Assembly (NCBI GenBank): GCA_963837395.1
Contig: CAWINI010000002.1
Coordinates: forward strand, 620,001-684,000
Direction: 5' to 3'
DNA: 64,000 nt
DNA from: CAVZQN01 sp963837395
GTDB lineage: Bacteria > Acidobacteriota > HRBIN11 > JAKEFK01
The position numbers and the translations under genes were made by a program. A model generated the notes under the pieces. That model made no database searches. It was not told where the DNA came from and saw only the letters and a list, made by a program, of their open reading frames with translations. Each line of letters opens with the position of its first letter. The stretch's first letter is position 1. This document shows positions 7,774 through 16,581 of this stretch, in pieces.

Positions 7774-9180
7774 ATGAAGTTGAAGCCCGCAAGATTTCGT
7801 ACTTTTCTATTCTTGGGCCTCGCGCTGGTTGGCCTGCTCTTTTCGCAAGGAAATTTGTTAGCATCAAGCCACAGTGAAGCGCCGGGAATCGGAAAGATTC
7901 CAAGATTGGACTGCACAGATGTTTATGCATTTCGCAGTCCGGATCGTCCGGATACTGTTACTCTGATCGCTCTATACATCCCATTGGAAGAACCGAATGC
8001 CGGACCAAACTGGTATTCGTTTGATGATAACGGTGTCTATGACATCCTGGTTGACAATGATCAGAATGCAGTAGAGGACATCACATTTCGTTTCCGTTTT
8101 CAGACTCAAATTCAAAATGGAGATACATTCCTGAGCTTTTTACCGGGAATCAATTCCTTAAACAGCGGTTCCTATAATTTGAAACAAACCTTTTCGCTTA
8201 CCCGCATCAACAAAGGTGGTGGATCTACAGTGATCGGCAGCGGATTAGTTGCACCTCCGCCAAATGTTGGGCCAAAAACTACACCTGGTTACGATGGACT
8301 TTCAGAAAGCGGCGTGTATACGTTTGGCGATATGAAAGTTTTTGTCGGACAACGCGATGATCCATTTTTTGCAGACCTTGCTGCTTTGTTTGATGGACTT
8401 ACCATCCGCAAACTTCCTGGCAATAAGGGTGGTGGAAAAGATGGATTAGGTGGTTTCAATGTTCATGCACTGGCCATTCAAATTCCGATTGCCCAGCTCA
8501 CAAAGAATGGATCGGCACCATCTGCAGTGAATGATCCCGCTGCTGTAATCGGTGTATGGTCCTATTCCTATTTGCCAAAGACTGCGGTTCAAGGACCGAA
8601 AGGACCGAAATATTCTGGTCCATTAGTTCAAGTTTCGCGTTTGGGTGCTCCCCTTGTTAATGAAGTTGTCATTCCTTTGAAAGACAAAGAAAAGTGGAAT
8701 TCATCAAAACTGAAAAACGATACGCAGTTTTTGAGCTACGTAACTGATCCCGAACCAGCACGTTTGTTGAATGCGCTCTACGGCATCAGTATTCCGCCTA
8801 CTCCGCGCAACGACCTTGTAGCCATCTTTCTTACTGGCATTGATGGCTTAACAAAAGTGCCCGGCGTTGTTCCTTCTGAACAACTTCGATTGAATGTTGC
8901 GGTACCGGTGAGCACGAAACCAAGCCGTCTTGGCTTGCTTGGTGGCGACAATCAAGGTTATCCAAACGGACGCAGACTTGCTGATGATGTCATCGACATT
9001 ACTGTGCGTGCTGCTGCAGGTGGAACACCGTTTACGCCTGATCAAAACGTTGCACCAAATAATCAGCTGGGTGATGGAGTCGATCAAAACGATAAACCAT
9101 TCACATCCACATTCCCTTACATGGCGGCACCTTCAAATCCGCTTTCACATACTCATCATCGTTCAGAACCAGGTAAGTAA
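7774..9180 (+). CDS. DUF4331 family exported protein
   Basis: About 468 residues with a signal peptide (MKLKPARFRTFLFLGLALVG...LLAS) and the DUF4331 start SSHSEAPGIGKIPRLDCTDVYAFRSPD. The family's DVYAF and closing DDVIDI blocks are both present. GGAGG at 7762 places the start at ATG 7774; the frame also opens at TTG 7747. The family's role is unknown, and members are typically exported. It is followed by a hairpin terminator and then by an exported TPR protein. Confidence 0.9.
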   Translation: MKLKPARFRTFLFLGLALVGLLFSQGNLLASSHSEAPGIGKIPRLDCTDVYAFRSPDRPDTVTLIALYIPLEEPNAGPNWYSFDDNGVYDILVDNDQNAVEDITFRFRFQTQIQNGDTFLSFLPGINSLNSGSYNLKQTFSLTRINKGGGSTVIGSGLVAPPPNVGPKTTPGYDGLSESGVYTFGDMKVFVGQRDDPFFADLAALFDGLTIRKLPGNKGGGKDGLGGFNVHALAIQIPIAQLTKNGSAPSAVNDPAAVIGVWSYSYLPKTAVQGPKGPKYSGPLVQVSRLGAPLVNEVVIPLKDKEKWNSSKLKNDTQFLSYVTDPEPARLLNALYGISIPPTPRNDLVAIFLTGIDGLTKVPGVVPSEQLRLNVAVPVSTKPSRLGLLGGDNQGYPNGRRLADDVIDITVRAAAGGTPFTPDQNVAPNNQLGDGVDQNDKPFTSTFPYMAAPSNPLSHTHHRSEPGK

Positions 9181-9192
9181 TGAATTTTGAAA

Positions 9193-9229
9193 CGGGCGCC
9201 TGGTTAAAACAGGCGCTCGTTATTTTTAT
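9193..9229 (+). terminator. Rho-independent terminator after DUF4331 gene
   Basis: A 10-bp stem, CGGGCGCCTG (9193-9202) with CAGGCGCTCG (9210-9219), loop TTAAAA, followed by TTATTTTTATT. Confidence 0.85.
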
Positions 9230-9240
9230 TTGAGTATCCT

Positions 9241-10488
9241 ATGCGAACAATTCTTCTGATAACTTTAACGCTGTTCTTTATGAGTTCGGTTTGTTATGCC
9301 AATCGAAATCCAATTTCCGTCAAACCATTGGATCAACAAATTGAGGTTTATCAAAAAGGCGCGTTATCGAATCCGAAAGATGTTGTGAACTTAAATCGTC
9401 TGAGCTACGCATTCATTCAAAAAGTAAGGCAAACTGCCGAGACTTCTTACAGCGTGCGTGCGGAGCAATTGCTGAACCAGGCGCTTAAGATCGATCCGAA
9501 AAATTATGACTCCTGGTATTACCTGGCGCTCGTTCAAATGTCGCAGCATAGATTTGCTGATGCAAAACAATCTGCGCAAGGTGCAATTTCGGTTGAGCCT
9601 TCAAATTCAGATGCATATGGCGCTCTTGGTGATGCTACTTACGAATTAGGGCAATACGAAGAGTGTGCATCTGCATATCAAAAAATGTTGGATCACAGGC
9701 CGAGTACGGCGAGTTACAGCCGGGCGGCGTATTATCGCAAACTTATTGGTGATGTAGCAGGAGCTGCAGACTTATTGAAGCGAGCTTATGAGCTTGCAGA
9801 TTACAACGATCCTGAAAATCGCGCCTGGTGTTTATTCCAGCTTGGTAACCTTGCATTCAGTGCAGGAAGACTGGATGAGGCTGAAAAATTATTTTCAATG
9901 GCTGCAGAAATTTTTCCAAATTATTACAACGCTCTTGCAGGCCTTGGCAAAGTAAATGCAGCGATAGGTAAAATCGAAAATTCAATCACCTATTACAACA
10001 AGGCTATTGCGATTGTACCGATGCCTGAATTTGTTTCGGCATTGGGAGATGTGCTCACCGCTGCTGGCAGATCGGAAGAAGCAAAACGACAATATGATCT
10101 GGTGGATTTCATCGGATCTCTCAGCAAAATTAATCAGGAAATTTACAACCGGCAGCTGGCATTATTTTATGCCGATCACCTGGAACAAAAACGAAGTGAA
10201 GCTCTGCGGATGACCGAACAAGAAATAATGTTTCGCAAAGATATCTACGGATATGATGCTTATGCATGGTGTCTTTATAAGAATGGCCGTTATCAACAAG
10301 CTGCTGATTCAATGAAGCAAGCATTAAAAATGAAAACACCCGATGCTATGCTTTACTTTCATGCAGGAATGATTTCTTCCGCGTTGAATCGAACTGCTGA
10401 AGCGCGAAGGTATTTGCAAAAAGCACTCGAGATCAATCCACATTTTCATCCATTGTTTGAAAAAATCGCGCGGGAAAAACTGAGCTAG
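9241..10488 (+). CDS. Exported TPR-repeat protein
   Basis: A 415-residue protein with a signal peptide (MRTILLITLTLFFMSSVCYA) and about eight TPR motifs from residue 60 to the end, e.g. DPKNYDSWYYLALVQMSQHRFADAKQ and PNYYNALAGLGKVNAAIGKIENSITYYNKAI. TPRs bind protein partners; the location is periplasmic or outer-membrane-facing. It follows the DUF4331 gene but after a terminator, so it probably has its own promoter in the 50-base gap. Its TAG stop overlaps the stop of the convergent M48 gene in the four bases CTAG. Confidence 0.88.
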   Translation: MRTILLITLTLFFMSSVCYANRNPISVKPLDQQIEVYQKGALSNPKDVVNLNRLSYAFIQKVRQTAETSYSVRAEQLLNQALKIDPKNYDSWYYLALVQMSQHRFADAKQSAQGAISVEPSNSDAYGALGDATYELGQYEECASAYQKMLDHRPSTASYSRAAYYRKLIGDVAGAADLLKRAYELADYNDPENRAWCLFQLGNLAFSAGRLDEAEKLFSMAAEIFPNYYNALAGLGKVNAAIGKIENSITYYNKAIAIVPMPEFVSALGDVLTAAGRSEEAKRQYDLVDFIGSLSKINQEIYNRQLALFYADHLEQKRSEALRMTEQEIMFRKDIYGYDAYAWCLYKNGRYQQAADSMKQALKMKTPDAMLYFHAGMISSALNRTAEARRYLQKALEINPHFHPLFEKIAREKLS

Positions 10489-11780
10489 TCAGCTGAGTGG
10501 CTTGCCTTCCATTTCATGGAATTCAGTATTCGAGTTTGTCCGGATGGATGATCAAAAAATAGAAGTTCGACCGTTGGGGTAGGATCGAGTTCGCGATACT
10601 CACCGAGTTTCAAAAACGTAGTCGCAGCGGCGTCAGGTTGATGGCTGGCATCGAGTCCAAAATTATCGGCTTGCAGTTCTTGCGTACGGCTGAACGTATT
10701 TGAAATTGGGCTTGTGATAAATAAGAAGATTCCGAGTAGAAACCAGAGTAAAGGAAGTCCGGCAGGATCTGCAACAGATTCGATTCCGAGATTCGGCCGG
10801 TGCGCGAGAATTCTGCTAAATGTCCATCGCACAAACAAGAATCCCAAGATTATTAGCACGCTGAAATAGGCAACGCCTTTCCACACATGATTCAAAACAA
10901 AGTGGCCCATTTCGTGTCCCATAATCATTTGAATTTCTTGCGGTGTGCATCGCTTTAAAGTGTTATCAAACATTACGATTCGAGTTGTGCCCAGGATACC
11001 GTTCACAAAAGCGCTGATCCGATCCGTTCGTTTGCTAGCGTCCATTTCATAGACTTCGTTTGCATGAATGCCATGTTCATGAGCCATTTTCAAAATGTTT
11101 TCGCGAAGCTCGGAATTCTTAATTGGAGTGAACTTATTAAATAGCGGCATGATGAAAACAGGTGCGATGGCGATTGTAACTACCAGAAACAAGATCATTA
11201 CCAGTGATCCCCAGAGCCACCAGGTACGTGGTGTTTTTCGCAAAACTGCATAAAGGGCCATCAATAGAACTGCACCAAGAAATGCGCCAAGAAAAAATCC
11301 AATTGCTTGATCCGATAGCCAGTGTGAAAAGCTCTGTGTTAGCAGATTATATTTTTTTTCGCGGTAATACGAAGAATAAATGTTAAGCGGAAATTGAATC
11401 AGTGTTATAACTACAAAGAATTGAAACCAATAAATTGCAATTTGCAACGATGGTTTTTTTGTGACGCGTTGTGCAAAATTTCGGAAACGGGCAGAAAGGC
11501 CGGAGATAACAAACCATAGCAATATCGCAGACAAGAATAAGAATTCAACAATATCAAGGAAATATTTTCCATGTGCATATGCTTTGGTTTTTTCTCGCCG
11601 TTCTAATGGAACGGAATCAAGATAAGCTTTCGTTGCCGCGACAGGATCCTTAATTTTTGAAGCTTCTTCCGCTTTTTGTAAATCAAACGGGGCTACGCTG
11701 GATTTTTCGGCTGCTAATAGTGATGGTGAAAAGATCACAAACAAGGTCAGGAAAACTAAAAGAGAACGTGCGCGTCCCAT
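10485..11780 (-). CDS. M48 family (Ste24/CAAX-type) membrane zinc metalloprotease
   Basis: About 431 residues. A signal-like N-terminus (MGRARSLLVFLTLFVIF) precedes several membrane spans and the Ste24-type catalytic region: MDASKRTDRISAFVNG, the zinc motif HEMGH at about residue 287, and the third ligand region ELQADNFG. It would cut membrane or damaged proteins. ATG 11780 is chosen because it follows directly (TAATATG) the repaired stop of the upstream outer-membrane gene; the frame itself extends to 11849 through sequence that encodes the tail of that gene. It is probably the second gene of that operon. Confidence 0.9.
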   Translation of the reverse strand: MGRARSLLVFLTLFVIFSPSLLAAEKSSVAPFDLQKAEEASKIKDPVAATKAYLDSVPLERREKTKAYAHGKYFLDIVEFLFLSAILLWFVISGLSARFRNFAQRVTKKPSLQIAIYWFQFFVVITLIQFPLNIYSSYYREKKYNLLTQSFSHWLSDQAIGFFLGAFLGAVLLMALYAVLRKTPRTWWLWGSLVMILFLVVTIAIAPVFIMPLFNKFTPIKNSELRENILKMAHEHGIHANEVYEMDASKRTDRISAFVNGILGTTRIVMFDNTLKRCTPQEIQMIMGHEMGHFVLNHVWKGVAYFSVLIILGFLFVRWTFSRILAHRPNLGIESVADPAGLPLLWFLLGIFLFITSPISNTFSRTQELQADNFGLDASHQPDAAATTFLKLGEYRELDPTPTVELLFFDHPSGQTRILNSMKWKASHSAD

Positions 11781-11781
11781 A

Positions 11782-12553
11782 TTAAAATTCGCGACCAACT
11801 GAAATTTGAAGCGCAAGACGATTTGTACCGAAGAAACGATCTGCGGCACTGGATCTATCAGTTACAGTTGGACGGAAAACATAACCGCCAGCAACTCCTG
11901 CTTTCCATGGTTCCATCGCAAAATGGATTGAAGCTGCCTAACAAAATTCGTGCGCCACCTTCGGCTTCATTTGTCTCCCAAAAACCTTCAAGATCCTGGC
12001 CCACCGCTTCAACGCCTAAATACATCATCGAAGCAACACGATGTGACCAACCCATGCTCATAATCAAATCAATTGGATCGCGATCCGGTGAGCTTGCTTT
12101 TTCCAAAGTCATGTTGGTATCGAAACGCCATTGTTGGGCTTGCCATCCACCCAAAAATTTGAGCAGCAGCACGTTACCACCATCACGTTCCCAACGAACT
12201 CCGCCGCCTGCAGCTGCGCGAAATTTTCCATCTATATTGTTTCGCAATGCATAGAAGCCTTCGATTTGTCCGGTTAAAACTGTGTGCGAATCATCTTTTC
12301 CAAATGAAGTATTTCCAAGAAACATCCACCGCGAATTCAGGTTCCACTCAATTCCAATTCTGCTGTCCGCAGAAGGCGCATCCGAAAATCCCAGACTCCC
12401 GTCACCAACTCCTGCATCGAAATGCAGGGTAATTTTTTGATTGTTCGAATCAGATGGAGATATTGTGAACAAGAATGGTCTTAGTTGCGTTTCGCAGTTA
12501 ACAGAAGCAAGAAAAAGAAATGTGACAATGATGAAAAAGACGCTTGCCTTCAT
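11782..12553 (-). CDS. Outer-membrane beta-barrel protein, frameshifted near its end
   Basis: A signal peptide (MKASVFFIIVTFLFLASVNC) is followed by alternating amphipathic strands, as in small barrels. The reading frame as given stops at 11858 after an unlikely tail. One extra base near 11936 explains it: in the next frame the chain continues ASIHFAMEPWKAGVAGGYVF...and ends LALQISVGREF, with the terminal Phe typical of barrel proteins, at a TAA (11782) that touches the M48 start. No specific family is recognised. It is either a real frameshift or a sequence error. Confidence 0.7.
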
Positions 12554-12604
12554 CGCAATTCCCTCCCGGAAAGTGGATCATAACATTAAAATCTGCGAAC
12601 ATGA

Positions 12605-13951
12605 TCATCGAAGGTTTGTGGAACGTTTGTGCGAAATCATTTTAAGACCGTATTTCGGCCGCATGGTGATTGAAGCTTGTGTTGCGACAGGATGATTGGG
12701 CACCAGTTCAAGATGAAAATCGCGGAGAATTGTAACCAGTAACAAAATAGCTTCCATCATTGCAAAAGAATTTCCGATACATTGGCGAGGTCCGCCGCTG
12801 AAAGGGAAGTATGCAAACTTTGGAATTGTTTTTGCAAAATCATTTTGCCAGCGTTCCGGACGAAATTCCAAAGGATTTTCGAAAAATCGCGGATCCCGCT
12901 GTGTCACATATTGACTCATGAATATTGTGGTGCCCGCAGGCACGTAATATCCGCCAATTTCACAATCATTGATCGCTTCACGCCCGAAACCATAAGCAGG
13001 GGGATAGAGTCGCATCGATTCCAGAATTACCATTTCCGAATATTTCAACTTCTCTAAATCAGTTATTGTTGCCGGGCGATCGCCAAGAGTGCTTCTAACT
13101 TCATTAACTATTTTTGATTCAATTTCCGGACTTTTTGATAGGACATAGAAAGTCCAGGAAAGAGCATTCGCAGTAGTTTCATGACCGGCCAGGAAAAGTG
13201 TGATGATTTCATCGCGTAATTGTTCATCGGTCATACGGCTTCCATCTTCATCCTGTGCATGTAAAAGCATTGACAATAAATCGCCGGCATCTTCACCGCT
13301 GGCTCTGCGAGCCCGAATGATTTCATAAACTGTCTTGTTGAATCGTTTGATTGCTTTGCGAAATCGAAGATTGCCGGGTGTTGGAATGAATTCGGGGATA
13401 ACAAAAGGTCTTCCGAATCGCGCTTGAAACTCGTGCATCACGATATCCATAGCATTACCAACATCTTTTGCATCTTTACTGACATCTGCATTGAAAAGTG
13501 TTTTGGCTACAATTTGCATTGTGAGCGTCATCATTTCTTGATGCACATCCAGAATTTCTTCATTGTGCCAGTTTTTGAGCATCCGTTCTGTAAACTCAAC
13601 CATGATTTTTCCGTACATCGCTATTTGATTCCGGTGAAATGCAGGTTGAGCCAATCTACGTTGACGGATCCAAAAATCTCCTTCGCTGGTTAGCAGACCA
13701 TTTCCAAAAACGCCTGTTAACTGTCGCCACACTTTATGCTTCTTGAAATTTCGATTTGCGGTTACCAGTACATACTCGATGTCATCTGGATGTGCAATTA
13801 AATATGCGGGCATGTTTGGCAGACGAAAGCGAACTACATCGCCATATTCGCGCACGGATTGTTGAAAAAAGCCTAGGATGTCGCGCCGAAATTCCGGAAA
13901 GTTTCCTAACAACCAATGTCCTTTTGGACTCGGAGGTATCTTGTCATTCAT
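12605..13951 (-). CDS. Cytochrome P450
   Basis: A full-length 448-residue soluble P450. All hallmarks are present: I-helix AGHETT (about residue 254), K-helix ESMR (about 312), PERF-like FRPERW, and the heme loop FSGGPRQCIG with the Cys ligand at about 393. The KHKVWRQLTGVFGNGLLTSEGDFW and proline-rich start resemble CYP102/CYP4-like fatty-acid hydroxylases, but the substrate cannot be read from sequence. It is divergently transcribed from an acyl-CoA synthetase across only 48 bp, which fits lipid metabolism. No ferredoxin or reductase lies next to it. Confidence 0.95.
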   Translation of the reverse strand: MNDKIPPSPKGHWLLGNFPEFRRDILGFFQQSVREYGDVVRFRLPNMPAYLIAHPDDIEYVLVTANRNFKKHKVWRQLTGVFGNGLLTSEGDFWIRQRRLAQPAFHRNQIAMYGKIMVEFTERMLKNWHNEEILDVHQEMMTLTMQIVAKTLFNADVSKDAKDVGNAMDIVMHEFQARFGRPFVIPEFIPTPGNLRFRKAIKRFNKTVYEIIRARRASGEDAGDLLSMLLHAQDEDGSRMTDEQLRDEIITLFLAGHETTANALSWTFYVLSKSPEIESKIVNEVRSTLGDRPATITDLEKLKYSEMVILESMRLYPPAYGFGREAINDCEIGGYYVPAGTTIFMSQYVTQRDPRFFENPLEFRPERWQNDFAKTIPKFAYFPFSGGPRQCIGNSFAMMEAILLLVTILRDFHLELVPNHPVATQASITMRPKYGLKMISHKRSTNLR

Positions 13952-13999
13952 ATATACTTCATATTGTAAGAATTTTACCGCCGAGCCCGCAAAAGAATT

Positions 14000-15571
14000 G
14001 TGGAAATTCCGTTAACTCCGCTTGAATTTGCCCGTCGAACAAGAAAGCTTTATCCGCGACGTGAAGCTGTTATTGATGGAGAGCTTCGCCTTACATACGA
14101 GCAATTTTTCGATCGATGTGACCGATGGTCTGCGGCATTGCAGAAATTTGGAATTGCTAAAGGGGATCGTGTCGCATACATCGCGCCAAATACTCATGCC
14201 CAGTTAGAATCTTTTTATTCCGTGCCTCAAATCGGCGCAGTATTAGTACCAATTAATTATCGTCTTATTGCAGAGGACTTCGAATATTTGATTCAACATA
14301 GCGGTGCAAAAATTGTCTGCGCTCATTCAGATTATGTGAATGCTGTTGATACCATCCGCACGAAACTGCCAAACGTGCTGCAATTTGTTGCGCTTGAAAA
14401 TGCGCGCGACGGTTGGCTGAATTATGAATCCGTTCTCGCGTCAACATCAAATAATTTTGAACGGTGTGAAATTCAAGAACGCGATCTATTAACAATCAAC
14501 TACACAAGCGGCACAACATCGCGACCGAAAGGAGTAATGATTACACATCGAAATGCATACATGAATACTGTCGGCACCATGATTCATTTTCATATGAACG
14601 ATGCTGAACGTTATCTCTGGACATTACCGATGTTTCATGCGAATGGCTGGACTTTTGTCTGGACGGTCACTGCAGCTGGTGGAACTCATATTTGTTTGAG
14701 AACTGTAAATCCTGATTCGGTTTTTGAAGCGATCAAAAATGAGAAGATCACAATGTTTTGCGCAGCCCCAACAGTTCTGATTGCAATTGCAAATGCTTCG
14801 GAGAAATTACGGGCCAATGCACCAAAAGGATTGCGAATTCTAACTGCTGGTGCGCCGCCAGCAGCAGCTACGATCGAACGATTGGAAGATGAACTTGGTT
14901 GGGAAGTTACGCATGTCTATGGTCTCACCGAAACATCTCCGTTTATCACAATCTGTGAACCACGAACGGAACATAGCTCACTGTCATGCAAAGATCGCGC
15001 AACGATCAAGGCAAGACAAGGTGTTGAGCTGATTACTTCGGGTGATCTTTCCGTACTGGATGCAAATGGAATGGAAGTTCCACACGATGGTGAAACTCTT
15101 GGAGAGATTGCGGTGCGTGGAAATGTAGTGATGGAAGGATACTTCAATGATCCAGAAGCAACATCAAAAGCAATTCGCGATGGCTGGTTTTTTTCCGGTG
15201 ATGCAGCGGTGGTTCATCCTGATGGGTATGTAGAGATTCGTGATCGATTGAAGGATGTGATCATCAGCGGTGGTGAAAATATTTCATCAATTGAAGTGGA
15301 GGGTGTGTTGTTGCGTCATCCTGCTGTTCAGGAAGTTGCCATCGTTGGACTTCCACATGAAAAATGGGGTGAAGCTCCGCATGCGTTTATTGTTTTGAAA
15401 TCAGGGGCAACCGCAACTGAGGCTGAGATTCGCGATTTTGTCAGAGAACGGATGGCGCATTTCAAATCTCCGCAAGGTGTAACTTTTCTTTCTGAATTAC
15501 CCAAAACCGCAACCGGCAAAGTTCAGAAATACGTTTTACGCGGAAAAAAATCAGCCATATCAAAACAATAA
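14000..15571 (+). CDS. AMP-dependent acyl-CoA synthetase
   Basis: A 523-residue ANL-superfamily ligase activating a carboxylic acid, probably a medium/long-chain fatty acid, to its acyl-CoA via an acyl-AMP. Motifs are YTSGTTSRPKGVMITHRN (P-loop, about residue 167), YGLTETSPF, SGDAAVVHPDGYVEIRDRLKDVI, and the C-terminal lysine in KTATGKVQKY. The start is GTG at 14000, with no strong ribosome site. It is divergent from the P450 gene. Its last ~120 bases are repeated at 20297-20417. Confidence 0.92.
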   Translation: MEIPLTPLEFARRTRKLYPRREAVIDGELRLTYEQFFDRCDRWSAALQKFGIAKGDRVAYIAPNTHAQLESFYSVPQIGAVLVPINYRLIAEDFEYLIQHSGAKIVCAHSDYVNAVDTIRTKLPNVLQFVALENARDGWLNYESVLASTSNNFERCEIQERDLLTINYTSGTTSRPKGVMITHRNAYMNTVGTMIHFHMNDAERYLWTLPMFHANGWTFVWTVTAAGGTHICLRTVNPDSVFEAIKNEKITMFCAAPTVLIAIANASEKLRANAPKGLRILTAGAPPAAATIERLEDELGWEVTHVYGLTETSPFITICEPRTEHSSLSCKDRATIKARQGVELITSGDLSVLDANGMEVPHDGETLGEIAVRGNVVMEGYFNDPEATSKAIRDGWFFSGDAAVVHPDGYVEIRDRLKDVIISGGENISSIEVEGVLLRHPAVQEVAIVGLPHEKWGEAPHAFIVLKSGATATEAEIRDFVRERMAHFKSPQGVTFLSELPKTATGKVQKYVLRGKKSAISKQ

Positions 15572-15573
15572 TT

Positions 15574-15680
15574 AGGGTACAATACGACCGCCGCGCACGG
15601 TTGCACCAACAACAATTCCTGCGCTAATTAAAACCAGATTTTTGATAATGTATTGTCCTTCTAGAGTCAGGAATATAGAG
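15574..15680 (-). pseudogene. 3' remnant of a small membrane protein gene
   Basis: On the minus strand a short open stretch ends in TAA at 15574 and encodes LTLEGQYIIKNLVLISAG followed by IVVGATVRGGRIVP. This is like the C-terminal end of DoxX/DUF417-type membrane proteins. An in-frame stop cuts it upstream, so only about 34 codons survive. It marks the edge of the inserted surface-protein block. Confidence 0.5.
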
Positions 15681-15751
15681 TCTTAAGGTATTAAGCTCAT
15701 TACCGTATGCATCATTAATAATCAAGTAGTCTGCTATGAGATTTAATTCTG

Positions 15752-16581
15752 TTAGTACACTCCTACGCTGCCGAACGTGCCAGTAGTTCCTTTGACTGCG
15801 ACACCGACCGTTCCACCCGAAATGGGTCCTGATGATGGTACCAGGGTTAAAATCTGTGTTCCGTCAATGAAGACCTTATAGTTCGTGCCGTCGTAGACGA
15901 TCCGTGCCATGTACATTGTATTTGGATCGATCCTTTGTTGCGCCTTGGCTTTGGCTACCACTGTTTTTCCGATCCGCTGTTTGATGATCCAGCGGTCGTT
16001 CTGCTCCTTCATCAGGAGTTCGATCGTGTTGGCCTTATCGATAAAGTGATACAACAACCAGAGTCGATTGCCGGGCCGCCTGCAGTTTGCATCGGTGCTT
16101 CCACGTAACAGATGGTGCAACCAGCGAAGGCTGGACTGGCAGTTGCTGAAGTCCTCCTTGTGTTGGACCCAACAAGGTTCCCGCCTGATTCGGACCAGAA
16201 CGAGCTGTTCTTGGTGTATGTCCAGTCGGTCGCAAGTACTCCGTCTTCGAAATCCTCGCAGAACAAGCACGCATTGGTGATAGTCGTGTTTTCAACATCC
16301 ACGTTATTTGCCAGGACCGGATCCGCTTCATTTCCCGACACAACTGCACTGTTGGTGGCGATTCCAACAATGCTTGCCGTTGCAGTAACTATAATCGTTG
16401 CGGAGTTTCCTGCATCGAGATTTCCAATTGCGCAACTAACTGTGGATCCTGAGAGACTGCAACCCGGAGATGCGGACACAAATGTGACTTCCGCAGACAA
16501 ACTATCATTCATCACCACTCCCGTGGCGTTATCCGGGCCGTTATTGGTTACATTAATTGTAAAAGTAATAAGTGTCCCCAA
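15752..16581 (-). CDS. Surface protein C-terminal fragments (DUF11 end plus C-terminal domain), two frames
   Basis: Two overlapping frames form the end of the long surface protein that begins at 19860. The first (16581-16012) finishes a DUF11 domain (FTINVTNNGPDNATGVVMNDSL) and starts a terminal domain at CLFCEDFEDGVLATDWTY. The second (16270-15752, useful from about 16070) continues it: RLWLLYHFIDKANTIELLMKE...and ends GTFGSVGVY. The switch lies in a GC-run at 16071-16080. The same terminal domain closes the 33711-37202 protein (CLFCDDFEDGVVSTDWTY). It is a probable secreted, adhesive or carbohydrate-facing domain. Confidence 0.65.

Noticed and set aside
11823..12254. Plus-strand ORF of 143 codons
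   Set aside because: It is antisense to the outer-membrane gene and has no recognisable domain or ribosome site.
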